From Paenibacillus sp. E222 (GTDB lineage: Bacteria; Bacillota; Bacilli; Paenibacillales; Paenibacillaceae), in the NCBI RefSeq assembly GCF_013401555.1, contig NZ_CP058552.1, forward strand, positions 1,302,001-1,366,000: 64,000 nt of DNA, given 5' to 3'. How positions within the stretch are numbered: the stretch's first letter is position 1; the number at the start of each line of letters is the position of its first letter. The position numbers and the translations under genes are program-made. A model generated the notes under the pieces. That model was given only the letters and a program-made list of their open reading frames with translations, made no database searches and was not told the origin of the DNA. Shown here one piece after another: positions 45,703 to 54,463 of the stretch.

Positions 45703-46419
45703 TCATGCTCTTTGGGATTGCGTTCCGCCTTTAATCAGCATCCAGATGCCCAACCCCAGTTCTCCTGCAACCATGGGTATAGCAAATACCAATTGAAGCA
45801 CTGTAATCAGGGCATCATATGGGGAAAGAAACGTTTTGCATAGGTGAATGACAATATAGCCTACAGCAGCGAGCAGTACCAAAATACTGATTGTTTTGGG
45901 AATACGGTTTGATTTTAAAGCAACATAGCCCACGATCAACAGATGTGCACCAAAAACGATAAGGCCCACCGACCAGATCCGTTCAAATGCTTCCAGACAG
46001 AGCAACATCAGTGCTTGTGTCTGCTCTATTGGAAGCAAGGCTTGATCAGAATTTCCCGTGAGCAGCATGACGTTGAGCAGGTTCAGAATGGCGATGCCCA
46101 ATAGCGATGAATAGGTGAGACGAAGGCAAGCTCCGAGCAGGGACAGGTATTTATGAATAGGCTTCAGGAAAATATACAGCCCCCACGAAACGACAACATC
46201 GCTAATCAGGATAATGACCCATCCCAAAATCTCGGCCTTGAACAGGCCATATGATGCAGTAATTTGGTTGAATGTAGTGCTGGCATCGCCGGGTACAACC
46301 AGTTTTCCGTGGATATAACTATAGGAAAAAAATGCAGCCAGGGCCATAATAATGAGCGTAATTCCTGTAGATACAGCAGCTTTTCGCTCGTAACAATGTT
46401 CTTGTATGGATGTAGACAT
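45703..46419 (-). CDS. DUF4386 family membrane protein
   Basis: 238 residues with six hydrophobic helices (first about 18-37, last about 205-230). The layout and stretches such as FNQITASYGLFKAEILGWVI and AFERIWSVGLIVFGAHLLIV match DUF4386, a family of unknown function. It converges on the Crp/Fnr gene, which commonly accompanies DUF4386 proteins. AGGAGG precedes the ATG. Confidence 0.85.
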   Translation of the reverse strand: MSTSIQEHCYERKAAVSTGITLIIMALAAFFSYSYIHGKLVVPGDASTTFNQITASYGLFKAEILGWVIILISDVVVSWGLYIFLKPIHKYLSLLGACLRLTYSSLLGIAILNLLNVMLLTGNSDQALLPIEQTQALMLLCLEAFERIWSVGLIVFGAHLLIVGYVALKSNRIPKTISILVLLAAVGYIVIHLCKTFLSPYDALITVLQLVFAIPMVAGELGLGIWMLIKGGTQSQRA

Positions 46420-46550
46420 AAGTAGATTGCCTCCTGTGCAATAGGGTTGATGTTTATTTTAATCAGGAGCGGCCTGAGGGGCATTGACTTAAATCAAGAC
46501 ACACAAAATGATATAATTTCTACAACGAATAAGAGAGGGAGGCAAGATCA

Positions 46551-47516
46551 ATGAATGATGAACTCTTGGAACGGCTAGAGGATTGGCATGAACAGGATGA
46601 ATATGAAGAGATTGTGGATGCGATTACAGAGGTTCCGGAAGAGGAGCGGGATTATATTCTGGTCAACCATCTGGGTAGAGCGTTGAATAATTTGGAGCGT
46701 TACCAGGAGGCTGTGGAGCAATTCCTGTCGGTTGAAGCAGAGGGACAGAATGACCCGCTTTGGCATTACCGCATTGGTCTGGCATATTATTATTTGGAGC
46801 AATATGAGAACGCGCGTGAAGCTTTCGAAGCAGCGGACCGATTAGAGCCGGGAGATGAGGATACACAGGAGTTCCTGGAATGGATTCGGAATAAAACAGC
46901 AGGCGAGCTCACAGAGGAAGTGGTAGAGGAGCCCGTGGATACAGTCCACTCTGTTACTGGAATCACCATCGAAGCTGCACCTGGTATCCATCCAGAATCG
47001 ACGAGCTTTTGGAATGACAGTCGAGCAAACGTCGATCAATATGTATTATCCCCGCCTACCGATGAGCAAATTGAAGCAGTGGAAGAGCAGCTGGTGTTCA
47101 AGCTGCCGGCATTCTATATAAACATGATGAAACTACATAATGGTGGTGTGCCCCACTATCGCTATTTTCCGGTTAGTCAGGCGGAGAGTGATGAGAAGAT
47201 TCTTGTTGAAATTAGGAATATTCTGGGTGTTGGACGGGACAAGGCCCGTTCATTGTGTGGAGCAGCGGGCAGTCGAGTGATTATTGAGCAGGGGGGTTAC
47301 CCCGAAATTGGTGTCATTCTGTGTGAGTGCCCTTCCGATTCAGAGGTCGTGATGCTGGATTATCGTGAATCCGGCAATGCCGGTGAGCCCGAGGTGGTTC
47401 ATGTGAATAAAGCAGAAGGCCATAAAATCACTTGGCTCGCACCCAATGTGGAGACCTTTATTCAAGGCCTGGTGAATGAGGAAAATCAACCTGCAAACCT
47501 TGAGGGTTCAGTGTAA
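46551..47516 (+). CDS. TPR protein with SMI1/KNR4 (SUKH) domain
   Basis: 321 residues. About 1-115: TPR repeats (ALNNLERYQEAVEQFLSVEA, IGLAYYYLEQYENAREAFEA). Acidic linker about 115-150. About 160-310: a SUKH (SMI1/KNR4) domain (PTDEQIEAVEEQLVFKLPAF, LHNGGVPHYRYF, VIIEQGGYPEIGVILCECPS). SUKH proteins are frequent immunity proteins against polymorphic toxins, but also have housekeeping roles. No toxin is adjacent here. AGGGAGG precedes the ATG. Confidence 0.85.
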   Translation: MNDELLERLEDWHEQDEYEEIVDAITEVPEEERDYILVNHLGRALNNLERYQEAVEQFLSVEAEGQNDPLWHYRIGLAYYYLEQYENAREAFEAADRLEPGDEDTQEFLEWIRNKTAGELTEEVVEEPVDTVHSVTGITIEAAPGIHPESTSFWNDSRANVDQYVLSPPTDEQIEAVEEQLVFKLPAFYINMMKLHNGGVPHYRYFPVSQAESDEKILVEIRNILGVGRDKARSLCGAAGSRVIIEQGGYPEIGVILCECPSDSEVVMLDYRESGNAGEPEVVHVNKAEGHKITWLAPNVETFIQGLVNEENQPANLEGSV

Positions 47517-47554
47517 AAGAAGGTTATAGCTTCCTGTTATATAAAATATTGAAG

Positions 47555-47587
47555 AGCTGCATCCGTAACAAAGGGTGCAGCTTTTTC
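47555..47587 (+). terminator. Terminator of the TPR-SUKH gene
   Basis: AGCTGCATCC pairs with GGGTGCAGCT (one G-T pair), loop of 8, followed by TTTTC. Confidence 0.85.
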
Positions 47588-47644
47588 AGTTGGAAAACCT
47601 CTCATTCAGTGTGGTAAAAGAAGCAAGTCATGTTGAGGGCCAGA

Positions 47645-47821
47645 TCATCGTCTGTTTTGTTTGGCTGCGTTCAGGAGCTCTGTCGTCGAATCTTCCCCAT
47701 AAAGCTCGTCCAAATGATCGATGTGACCCTCGCCCCAGTCATTCATGGCCTTTAATAAAGGGGTCATTTATTGACCGTACTCCGTGATGGAGTACTCGAA
47801 TTTGGGAGGAATCTGCTGATA
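47645..47821 (-). pseudogene. HxlR-family regulator, C-terminal remnant
   Basis: On the lower strand the frame reads YQQIPPKFEYSITEYGQ, a stop, then MTPLLKAMNDWGEGHIDHLD, the classical C-terminal half of an HxlR winged helix (compare PPKVEYELTEYGWSL in the intact HxlR at 52710). The N-terminal half is missing and an internal TAA interrupts it. Confidence 0.75.
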
Positions 47822-48017
47822 GGTAGATAGCTATTTTTCATTGCAACATTATGTAATATAATGGTATTATTCTAATGATATTACCAGTAAGTTAGATGCA
47901 GATTATTCCTATATAGGAGGCGGTAGTATAAGCGAATGATATGGAAGAAAGTGACCCCGTGGATATGCGCATGCAGCAGAATTACCGAGATGAGACACAG
48001 GCTCGTTTGTCATACAT

Positions 48018-48036
48018 TATAATGTAAGCGCTTTAC
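48018..48036 (+). promoter_or_regulatory. -10 box with adjoining cre (CcpA) site
   Basis: TATAAT at 48018-48023 is directly followed by TGTAAGCGCTTTAC (48023-48036), matching the cre consensus at 13 of 14 positions. No consensus -35 is at 17 bp. The site covers the transcription start, so CcpA would block initiation when glucose is present. Confidence 0.75.
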
Positions 48037-48127
48037 TTATAGTTCAGCTATCACATATACGATATTTAAATCTGATTTTGGCTCATTACGAAAACGTTAA
48101 AAAACGATTCCAGGGAGGAATTCGCTC

Positions 48128-49753
48128 GTGAGCAAACGTCTAATGAAAAAGGGAATCAGTTCGTTTCTATTCCTGGTGATGATGACAGCAGCGGTATTAT
48201 ATCCAACATCCACCGGACACGCAGCCACCATCTATGTTACGGATAACGGGTCGAGGATTGAAGTGAACACGGGAGCAGGACTGGTATACACGGTGAATAA
48301 AACCAATGGCGATATCATATCTGCCAAAATGAACGGAACGGAGCTGAACGGCTCCAGCAAGGGGTCCCATATCGGCTCTGGTTTGGGCTCAGCCAATGTA
48401 ACCTGGAACACATCTCCTTCGGGATCAACCGTATTGATCACCGTCTCAACCAGCACGCTTACCCACTATTATTCATCACGTGGCGGTGAGAACATTATCT
48501 ATATGGCAACGTACGTCACAGCGGAACCATCTGTGGGTGAATTGCGCTATATTTTCCGGGGCAACGGCAGCGTATTGACAGGGGTTCCGGCCAACTCGAA
48601 TAATCGGAATAACACCGGCGCGATTGAGAGCCAAGATGTTTTTGGTTACGCCAACGGACAGAGCACCTCGAAGTATTATGGCAATGATCAGGCTAAGGAT
48701 CTGACCATTCGAGGCGTTACGGGCAGTGGCGTGGGCGTGTTTATGGCCTATGGCAATCGAGAGAAAAGTTCGGGAGGTCCGTTCTTCCGTGATATTCAGT
48801 TCCAGAGTGGTGGAGATACGGAGGTCTACAATTACATGAATTCAGGACATGCCCAGACCGAAAATTGGCGTATGGGCCTGCATGGGCCGTATGCCTTGAT
48901 TTTCACCACCGGTGCAACGCCAAGCGTACCTGATTTTAGCTGGATGTCGGGTCTGAACCTGACAGGTTGGGTGTCCAGCCGAGGTAATGTCGTGCTTAAT
49001 GGACTTTCTGGCATGGATACGGGTTATGCGTATACGGTTGGTTTTGCCAACAGCAACGCCCAATATTGGGTGAATGCCTCTTCAAGCGGGGCAGCTGCCA
49101 AATACAGCATGATTCCGGGTACATACACCATGACGGTGTATAAGGGGGAACTGGCGGTCTATACGGAAAGTGTGAACGTCACTGGAGGATCAACGACAAC
49201 GCTGAATACGCGTACGATCAACAATGACCCAAGTAAAGCATCCAGCATCTGGCGCATTGGGAATTGGGATGGTACGCCATCGGAGTTCCTGAATGGCCAG
49301 ACGATTCCGATCCGTCATCCTTCCGATAGCCGTAATCCAAGTTGGGGCCCCGTCAGTTATGCCACTGGCAGTGCAACCAACAAGTTTCCAGCGATTCAAT
49401 TCCGTGGGCAAAACTCACCGACAACCGTTACCTTTAGCCTGAACTCTTCCCAAGCGGCATCTTCGCATGTTCTTAACATCGGTATAACGGCAGCATATAA
49501 CAATGGAAGACCCAGCGTAACGATTAACGGTCAAACGTTAACGAGTCCGGCAGCCTCATCCCAACCGAATTCGCGGAGCTTTACGATTGGGACCTATCGG
49601 GGCAACAATTCAACCTTTTCCTGGAATATCCCGGCATCCTATTTCGTTAATGGGTCCAACTCGATAACCATTACTCCAATCAGCGGCTCCAGCGATTTAG
49701 GCAATTGGTTAAGTGCTGGGTGGGTGTATGACTGTGTTGAATTGTTGAATTAA
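48128..49753 (+). CDS. Secreted rhamnogalacturonan lyase (polysaccharide lyase family 4)
   Basis: A GTG start lies behind GGGAGG. Signal peptide 1-33 (ends GHA-AT). About 35-290: the catalytic beta-sandwich of PL4 (YTVNKTNGDIISAKMNGTEL, HYYSSRGGENIIYMATYVTA, RYIFRGNGSV). Then an Fn3-like domain (about 300-365) and a C-terminal CBM-like jelly roll (SSIWRIGNWDGTPSEFLNGQ), the three-domain layout of fungal and bacterial PL4 enzymes. It cleaves rhamnogalacturonan I, the pectin backbone, outside the cell by beta-elimination. A cre site precedes it. Confidence 0.92.
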   Translation: MSKRLMKKGISSFLFLVMMTAAVLYPTSTGHAATIYVTDNGSRIEVNTGAGLVYTVNKTNGDIISAKMNGTELNGSSKGSHIGSGLGSANVTWNTSPSGSTVLITVSTSTLTHYYSSRGGENIIYMATYVTAEPSVGELRYIFRGNGSVLTGVPANSNNRNNTGAIESQDVFGYANGQSTSKYYGNDQAKDLTIRGVTGSGVGVFMAYGNREKSSGGPFFRDIQFQSGGDTEVYNYMNSGHAQTENWRMGLHGPYALIFTTGATPSVPDFSWMSGLNLTGWVSSRGNVVLNGLSGMDTGYAYTVGFANSNAQYWVNASSSGAAAKYSMIPGTYTMTVYKGELAVYTESVNVTGGSTTTLNTRTINNDPSKASSIWRIGNWDGTPSEFLNGQTIPIRHPSDSRNPSWGPVSYATGSATNKFPAIQFRGQNSPTTVTFSLNSSQAASSHVLNIGITAAYNNGRPSVTINGQTLTSPAASSQPNSRSFTIGTYRGNNSTFSWNIPASYFVNGSNSITITPISGSSDLGNWLSAGWVYDCVELLN

Positions 49754-49822
49754 TTTAGTAGGAGTGCTGAGGGACGTTTATCTGCATACGATTTATATAT
49801 TCTAAACAAAGCCGGTGATTGT

Positions 49823-50341
49823 ATGTCTGGCATCAAACATTGTTCAGGAATATTGCACGTAGTGAATATTCTGGCTCTGATTCTTTTCTTGACGGCATGT
49901 ACTTCTTACACCAACGTCTCTTCAGAAGAAGTCAAATCTTTTCGGCAGGATATCGAGCAAGATTTTCCTGTTATTCAAAAGACGGAGATTCGTTATTCCA
50001 CACCTCGGGTCGAAGTCGTATATACGGTCAAAACAGAACCGGATGAAGAAGAGATTCATCGACTTTTCACTCAAACCGCAGCATTTATGACCAGCCCTTC
50101 TTTTCAAAGTGAAATTATTGATGCACAGTACCGTAGGAAATATCCAAGCTGGGGTGACCCGGAGCTTGCCGTAACTGTAACCTTACGCGGAAAGGATATA
50201 TCTGCGTACCAGTTTACTTGTAAGCCAGAGAAATCCGAATCCGATTGTGGTAACGGAACATATGCTCAATGGTACGTTCAGACACCAGATGATACGGTGG
50301 GCAAGCCTTATCCTGAATCTGGGATGGAGAATGAAAAGTGA
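49823..50341 (+). CDS. Putative lipoprotein, 172 aa
   Basis: Lipoprotein signal LALILFLTAC (lipobox LTAC, about residue 26). The mature part (EIRYSTPRVEVVYTV, RRKYPSWGDPELAVTVTLRG) is a small alpha/beta domain without recognisable catalytic residues. Start uncertain; ATG 49823 has only weak GGTGAT upstream. Function unknown. Confidence 0.7.
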   Translation: MSGIKHCSGILHVVNILALILFLTACTSYTNVSSEEVKSFRQDIEQDFPVIQKTEIRYSTPRVEVVYTVKTEPDEEEIHRLFTQTAAFMTSPSFQSEIIDAQYRRKYPSWGDPELAVTVTLRGKDISAYQFTCKPEKSESDCGNGTYAQWYVQTPDDTVGKPYPESGMENEK

Positions 50342-50397
50342 CATTATCAAAATTTTAAGAAAACATGGATCAATACATTGATTAAAAAACATGATGC

Positions 50398-50432
50398 AAT
50401 ACAGCCCTCAAATCTATGAGGGCTGTATTTAT
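50398..50432 (+). terminator. Terminator after the lipoprotein gene
   Basis: AATACAGCCCTCA (50398-50410) pairs perfectly with TGAGGGCTGTATT (50417-50429), loop AATCTA, then TTATATAC. Confidence 0.85.
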
Positions 50433-50516
50433 ATACACTTAACTTGTTTCGCTGAAGATATCCAAAATAAGGATACAGGGCCGTATGCATTGCAGAACGA
50501 CCATTCCTCTGCTATT

Positions 50517-50547
50517 ATTTAGACATCTAATATTTAGTCATCTAAAT
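50517..50547. promoter_or_regulatory. Tandem MarR-type operators
   Basis: Two palindromes, ATTTAG-ACAT-CTAATA (50517-50532) and ATTTAG-TCAT-CTAAAT (50532-50547), 15 bp centre to centre. Together they also form a larger 12-bp inverted repeat (50512-50523 and 50541-50552). They lie just before the SDR gene of a cluster that includes a MarR and an HxlR regulator. Confidence 0.7.
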
Positions 50548-50598
50548 AATAGAGCTGTTATTTATTTTCGGTTTCTTTATGAAAGGAGCTTGAGAACC

Positions 50599-51414
50599 AT
50601 GTTGAGAATGAAAGACAAAGTAGCCCTTGTAACTGGAGGCGCTTCTGGAATAGGATTGTCCGCAGCCCAATTGATGGCGAGAGAAGGAGCAAAAGTCGTT
50701 ATTGCTGATTTCAATGTCAATGGTGCTAAAGAAGCGGCAGCGGATATTCAGGCTCAAGGCGGAGAGGCAGTGGCCGTTTTTGTTGATGCCGGAGACGAAT
50801 TTTCGATTAAGGAAGCTGTGGAGTTTACGGTGCAGCAATATGGTAAGCTCACGAGTCTGTTCAACAACGTTGGCCTGACCAACCTGAAGAAGGATTTGGA
50901 CGTGGTTAACGTAGATCTGGACGAGTGGGATCGGCTGATGAACGTGAATCTGAAAAGCGTGCTGCTCGGCTGTAGATTCGCCATCCCTCATATGATTGAA
51001 GCGGGTGAAGGTTCCATCATTAATACAGCCTCCATGGCTGGTTTTACAGGAGATTTGGTGCGGGTTGCTTACGGTGCCTCAAAAGCAGGAGTCGTGAATC
51101 TGACAAAGTATATTGCCACCCAATATGGCAAGCATAACATTCGTTGCAATGCTGTCGCACCCGGATTGATCTTGACCCCGGCAGCACAGAATAATATGCC
51201 TCCGGATGTATTGGATATGTTCGCAAAATATAACGCACTGCCTTATCACGGGGAACCCGATGATATTGGATACACCGTCGTATTTCTGGCCTCAGATGAG
51301 TCCAAATTCATTACGGGACAGACCATCCAGGTTGAGGGCGGCCATTATATTGCCAACCCAACCGTTCCCGATTTTGAACAGTTTATGAAATCACACCATA
51401 CGCCTAGCCATTAA
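50599..51414 (+). CDS. SDR-family oxidoreductase, 271 aa
   Basis: I start at ATG 50599, behind AAAGGAG. Classical SDR: TGGASGIGLS (about 12-21), FNNVG in place of NNAG (about 92-96), catalytic S and YGASKAG (about 160-166). The C-terminal FITGQTIQVEGGHYI is typical. Substrate unknown. First gene of an SDR-SDR-MarR-HxlR cluster, under the tandem palindromes. Confidence 0.9.
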   Translation: MLRMKDKVALVTGGASGIGLSAAQLMAREGAKVVIADFNVNGAKEAAADIQAQGGEAVAVFVDAGDEFSIKEAVEFTVQQYGKLTSLFNNVGLTNLKKDLDVVNVDLDEWDRLMNVNLKSVLLGCRFAIPHMIEAGEGSIINTASMAGFTGDLVRVAYGASKAGVVNLTKYIATQYGKHNIRCNAVAPGLILTPAAQNNMPPDVLDMFAKYNALPYHGEPDDIGYTVVFLASDESKFITGQTIQVEGGHYIANPTVPDFEQFMKSHHTPSH

Positions 51415-51456
51415 AGCAGCGTTGTACAAATAAAATACGTTAGGAGCGTTTTCATT

Positions 51457-52191
51457 ATGGGAAGATTAGATAATAAAGTAGCTATTATTACTGGTGGAGC
51501 TTCAGGAATTGGTGAAGGCATGGTCGATCTCTTTGCAAAGGAAGGCGCCATCGTTATTGCTGCAGACATTAATGAGAAAGCACTGGAGAAAGCAAGCCAA
51601 AAAGAGAATGTGTACGGAATGAAGTTGAATGTTTCCTCGGATGAAGATTGGGAGATATTAGCGAAAGTAGTTAACGAACGTTTTGGTAAAATTGATATTC
51701 TGGTCAACAATGCAGGCATTTCTTCAGAGAAGCCATTTGAGGAGATTAATGCACAGGATTGGCAAAAAATGCTCTCCATTAATGGCTTTGGCCCATTTGC
51801 TGGCATGAAACATGTGGCTCCGTATATGGCAGCACAAAAGAAAGGTTCCATCGTCAATATCTCTTCATACACCGCATTGATTGGACAAGGCTTCAACCAC
51901 TACTCAGCATCCAAAGGCGCTGTACGCGCGTTATCCAAAGCGGCGGCGACAACCTTTGGCCGTCAAGGTGTTCGGGTGAATGCTCTCTTCCCGGGGATTA
52001 TTGAAACACCAATGACTCAAGCCTTGAACACGTCGAAGGAATTGCTAGACCGACTCGTTCAGGCAACGCCTTTACAACGTCTGGGGCAGGCTATCGATAT
52101 TGCCAACGCTGCATTGTTCCTGGCTTCGGATGATTCTTCGTACATTACAGGATCTGAGCTGGTTATCGATGGTGGATACTCAGCCCAATAG
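51457..52191 (+). CDS. SDR-family oxidoreductase, 244 aa
   Basis: TGGASGIGEG (about 12-21), NNAG, NISSYTALIG and YSASK are present. It follows the first SDR by 42 bases, so they are probably co-transcribed. Different from its neighbour in length and details, not a tandem duplicate. Substrate unknown. Confidence 0.9.
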   Translation: MGRLDNKVAIITGGASGIGEGMVDLFAKEGAIVIAADINEKALEKASQKENVYGMKLNVSSDEDWEILAKVVNERFGKIDILVNNAGISSEKPFEEINAQDWQKMLSINGFGPFAGMKHVAPYMAAQKKGSIVNISSYTALIGQGFNHYSASKGAVRALSKAAATTFGRQGVRVNALFPGIIETPMTQALNTSKELLDRLVQATPLQRLGQAIDIANAALFLASDDSSYITGSELVIDGGYSAQ

Positions 52192-52205
52192 CGTGTAAAA
52201 TGATG

Positions 52206-52245
52206 ACAGCCCTTAAGTTGAATGAGGGCTGTTGTTTTATTTTTG
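52206..52245 (+). terminator. Terminator between the SDR pair and the MarR gene
   Basis: ACAGCCCT pairs with AGGGCTGT around TAAGTTGAATG, followed by TGTTTTATTTTT. Readthrough to marR-type gene is possible. Confidence 0.75.
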
Positions 52246-52258
52246 CAAGGAGGATCAC

Positions 52259-52678
52259 ATGGAAGAACAGAACATTTTTGAGCTTATACACAACATGGAC
52301 AATTTCACCAATAAATTGATTATACAGTGGAACAAATCGTTTAATGAGGACCTCGGCGTCTCTCATGTGCTCGTACTCAGTCATCTCAATCAAAATGGAA
52401 AAAGCCGACCTTCGGATATTGCCAAACTATTGGGTCTGACTCCGCCTACACTCAGCTATTTAGCTGACAAGCTGGTAGCCAAGGAATTAGCTGTCAGGAT
52501 TGTAGATGAAGCTGACCGCCGCATTATATACTTGAACATTACCGACAAAGGAACCGAAGTGCTTGAAAGAGCAATCTTGGAGGGGCAGAAGCTGCGCAAG
52601 AATTTATTCCAGAAACTGACCGAAGAGGATCGGGCCCAATTAGTAAACATTTTTGAGAAGATGAATCGGGAAGATTGA
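52259..52678 (+). CDS. MarR-family regulator
   Basis: I start at ATG 52259, behind AAGGAGG; the open frame begins 9 codons earlier. 139 residues. Winged HTH SRPSDIAKLLGLTPPTLSYL then DEADRRIIYLNITDKG (the DxRxxxxxLTxxG wing). MarR proteins respond to phenolic or oxidative signals and usually repress nearby genes; the upstream palindromes are likely sites. Confidence 0.92.
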   Translation: MEEQNIFELIHNMDNFTNKLIIQWNKSFNEDLGVSHVLVLSHLNQNGKSRPSDIAKLLGLTPPTLSYLADKLVAKELAVRIVDEADRRIIYLNITDKGTEVLERAILEGQKLRKNLFQKLTEEDRAQLVNIFEKMNRED

Positions 52679-52709
52679 GCAATAGCCTGGAAGGGAGACA
52701 GAAGGTGAT

Positions 52710-53084
52710 ATGGAGGAACCGCTCAAAGTATATAACACCGCAGTTGAAGCTTTTCTTGAAGTGATCGGAGGAAAGTGGAAGCCCGTTATTCTATTCCATC
52801 TTACCTTTGGCAAGAAACGTAATGGTGAGCTGATGAAGCTGATCCCTGCAATCACCCAGAAAGTGTTGACTCAGCAACTTGGTGAACTAACGGAGGCGGG
52901 GGTCATTGTCCGTATTTCACATCACCAGGTCCCGCCTAAAGTGGAGTATGAATTAACAGAGTATGGGTGGAGTCTTAAAGAGATTCTTCATCTGATGTGT
53001 AGGTGGGGAGATATACACGTGGAAAATGTTTATGGTGATCGAGGAAAAATTCTGTTTAAGCCGCCAACTACTACGGACCGTTGA
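52710..53084 (+). CDS. HxlR-family regulator
   Basis: 124 residues, winged HTH of HxlR type (FLEVIGGKWKPVILFHLTFG, ITQKVLTQQLGELTEAGVIV, PPKVEYELTEYGWSLKEILH). The key sensing cysteine of YodB-type HxlR (near the N-terminus) is not visible. It probably acts on this dehydrogenase cluster. Confidence 0.92.
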   Translation: MEEPLKVYNTAVEAFLEVIGGKWKPVILFHLTFGKKRNGELMKLIPAITQKVLTQQLGELTEAGVIVRISHHQVPPKVEYELTEYGWSLKEILHLMCRWGDIHVENVYGDRGKILFKPPTTTDR

Positions 53085-53093
53085 GGAACTTAT

Positions 53094-53130
53094 ATAAGCC
53101 GATTCTGGAATTCACGAATCGGCTTATTAT
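53094..53130. terminator. Hairpin between the HxlR gene and the convergent reductase
   Basis: ATAAGCCGATTC (53094-53105) pairs with GAATCGGCTTAT (53116-53127). T tract weak. Confidence 0.6.
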
Positions 53131-53144
53131 GCATTTTATTTACT

Positions 53145-54215
53145 TTACGGAAGGATCTTGCGCTCACGTAGATTTCTGAAAATATCCATAAACATAGCCT
53201 CAGTGTCAATGAAATCATGAAATCCGAAGCGGCGAGCTTTGGAACCATCTGCGAAGAAGTCATAATCCCACGAGAAGACAAAGTCACCAAATACCCAGCA
53301 AGAGACATCATCATAAGGGGTGTTTACCAAATCATATTTATCAATCATGGATTTCCAAAGATCTTCTTTATCTGCCATAACGGTTGCAAGCGAGAGAGTC
53401 AGGGGTGGTGCCGTTTCCAATTCGAAAAATGCAGCGATTCTGGGCCATAGTTCATTCCAGCGAAACAGATCGCCGTTGGTGATATTAAACGCCTGATTGG
53501 CACAGCGAGGTTCGGTTGCTGCCCATACAGTTGCATGAGCCAGCAATGTGGCATCAGTCATTTCAAGAAGCGAATGATACGCTCCTGGTTTCCCAGGGAA
53601 TCGAAGTGGCAAGCCAAGCTCCTTGGAGATAGACGCATAGACGCCAATAACCATGGCAAGGTTCATTGGATTACCCAGAGCAAATCCACATACAACGGAC
53701 GGGCGCAGGGCTGACCAGGTCCAGCTACTTCCGGGTTGCCGTTCCTCGAGAAATTGCTGCTGGTCGACATTGAATTCAGGGGGCATATGATGTGCATCTG
53801 TTTCTTTGGCAGGTGTTTTGAATGGACCCAGATGTGCACCGTACACTTTATAACCTTGCATTAGGCTAATATGTTGGAGATTTGGAGCGATCGGTTCGAT
53901 GGTATTCACTACATTGACGAGCAGAGCCAAGTTGGGCTGTACCAATTCGGCCCAGGTTGGTCGATCCTGATACGCGGCGTAGAAAATATGCGTAACGGTC
54001 GTTAAATGACTCAGTTTGTCTTGTGTGTCTGCTTCGTTCAGTAAATCAGCTGATATATAACGCAACCTGGGGACATCTTCTCCTCCGCGGCGAGATACAC
54101 CAATGATATCCCATTGCGGAAGTGTCATCAGATAATCGATGAGGTTTCTTCCAATGACACCTCCAGCACCGATGACAAGCGCGGTGTAACGGTTAACCAA
54201 TTGTTCGGTTTTCAA
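53145..54215 (-). CDS. PRISE-like SDR reductase (extended SDR)
   Basis: I start at TTG 54215 (KTEQLVNRYTALVIGAGG), 8 bases after AGAGGAG; the open frame reaches 54281. 356 residues. Extended Rossmann GAGGVIGRNLIDYL, then the PRISE signature as MQGYKVYGAHLG, and a C-terminal part as in progesterone-5-beta-reductase-like proteins (DLFRWNELWPRIAAFF). This class reduces enones such as iridoids or small activated alkenes. Natural substrate unknown. Confidence 0.85.
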   Translation of the reverse strand: MKTEQLVNRYTALVIGAGGVIGRNLIDYLMTLPQWDIIGVSRRGGEDVPRLRYISADLLNEADTQDKLSHLTTVTHIFYAAYQDRPTWAELVQPNLALLVNVVNTIEPIAPNLQHISLMQGYKVYGAHLGPFKTPAKETDAHHMPPEFNVDQQQFLEERQPGSSWTWSALRPSVVCGFALGNPMNLAMVIGVYASISKELGLPLRFPGKPGAYHSLLEMTDATLLAHATVWAATEPRCANQAFNITNGDLFRWNELWPRIAAFFELETAPPLTLSLATVMADKEDLWKSMIDKYDLVNTPYDDVSCWVFGDFVFSWDYDFFADGSKARRFGFHDFIDTEAMFMDIFRNLRERKILP

Positions 54216-54383
54216 TGGACATGCTCCTCTCTTCTTCTGTTCATATTGTGGGTCAGAAAAAGAAGGATGAGAAGTACGCACCTCAAAGTCATATACGTAC
54301 TTTGAAGTAATATATGAGCCTGGTGCAGGATATGAGCGTTATAATCTGCATTTCAATGGATGTTACTTGCCTATAACCACAAG

Positions 54384-54418
54384 AAGCTGTAAAAGGAACA
54401 ATCGTCCTTTCACAGCTT
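54384..54418 (-). terminator. Hairpin downstream of the DinB gene
   Basis: AAGCTGTAAAAGGA pairs with TCCTTTCACAGCTT (one mismatch) around ACAATCG. No T run is present, so termination is weak or needs a different mechanism. Confidence 0.4.
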
Positions 54419-54463
54419 AGATGTGTCTGTATATTCGTTTAATAGATCTGTTGTAAATATGGT

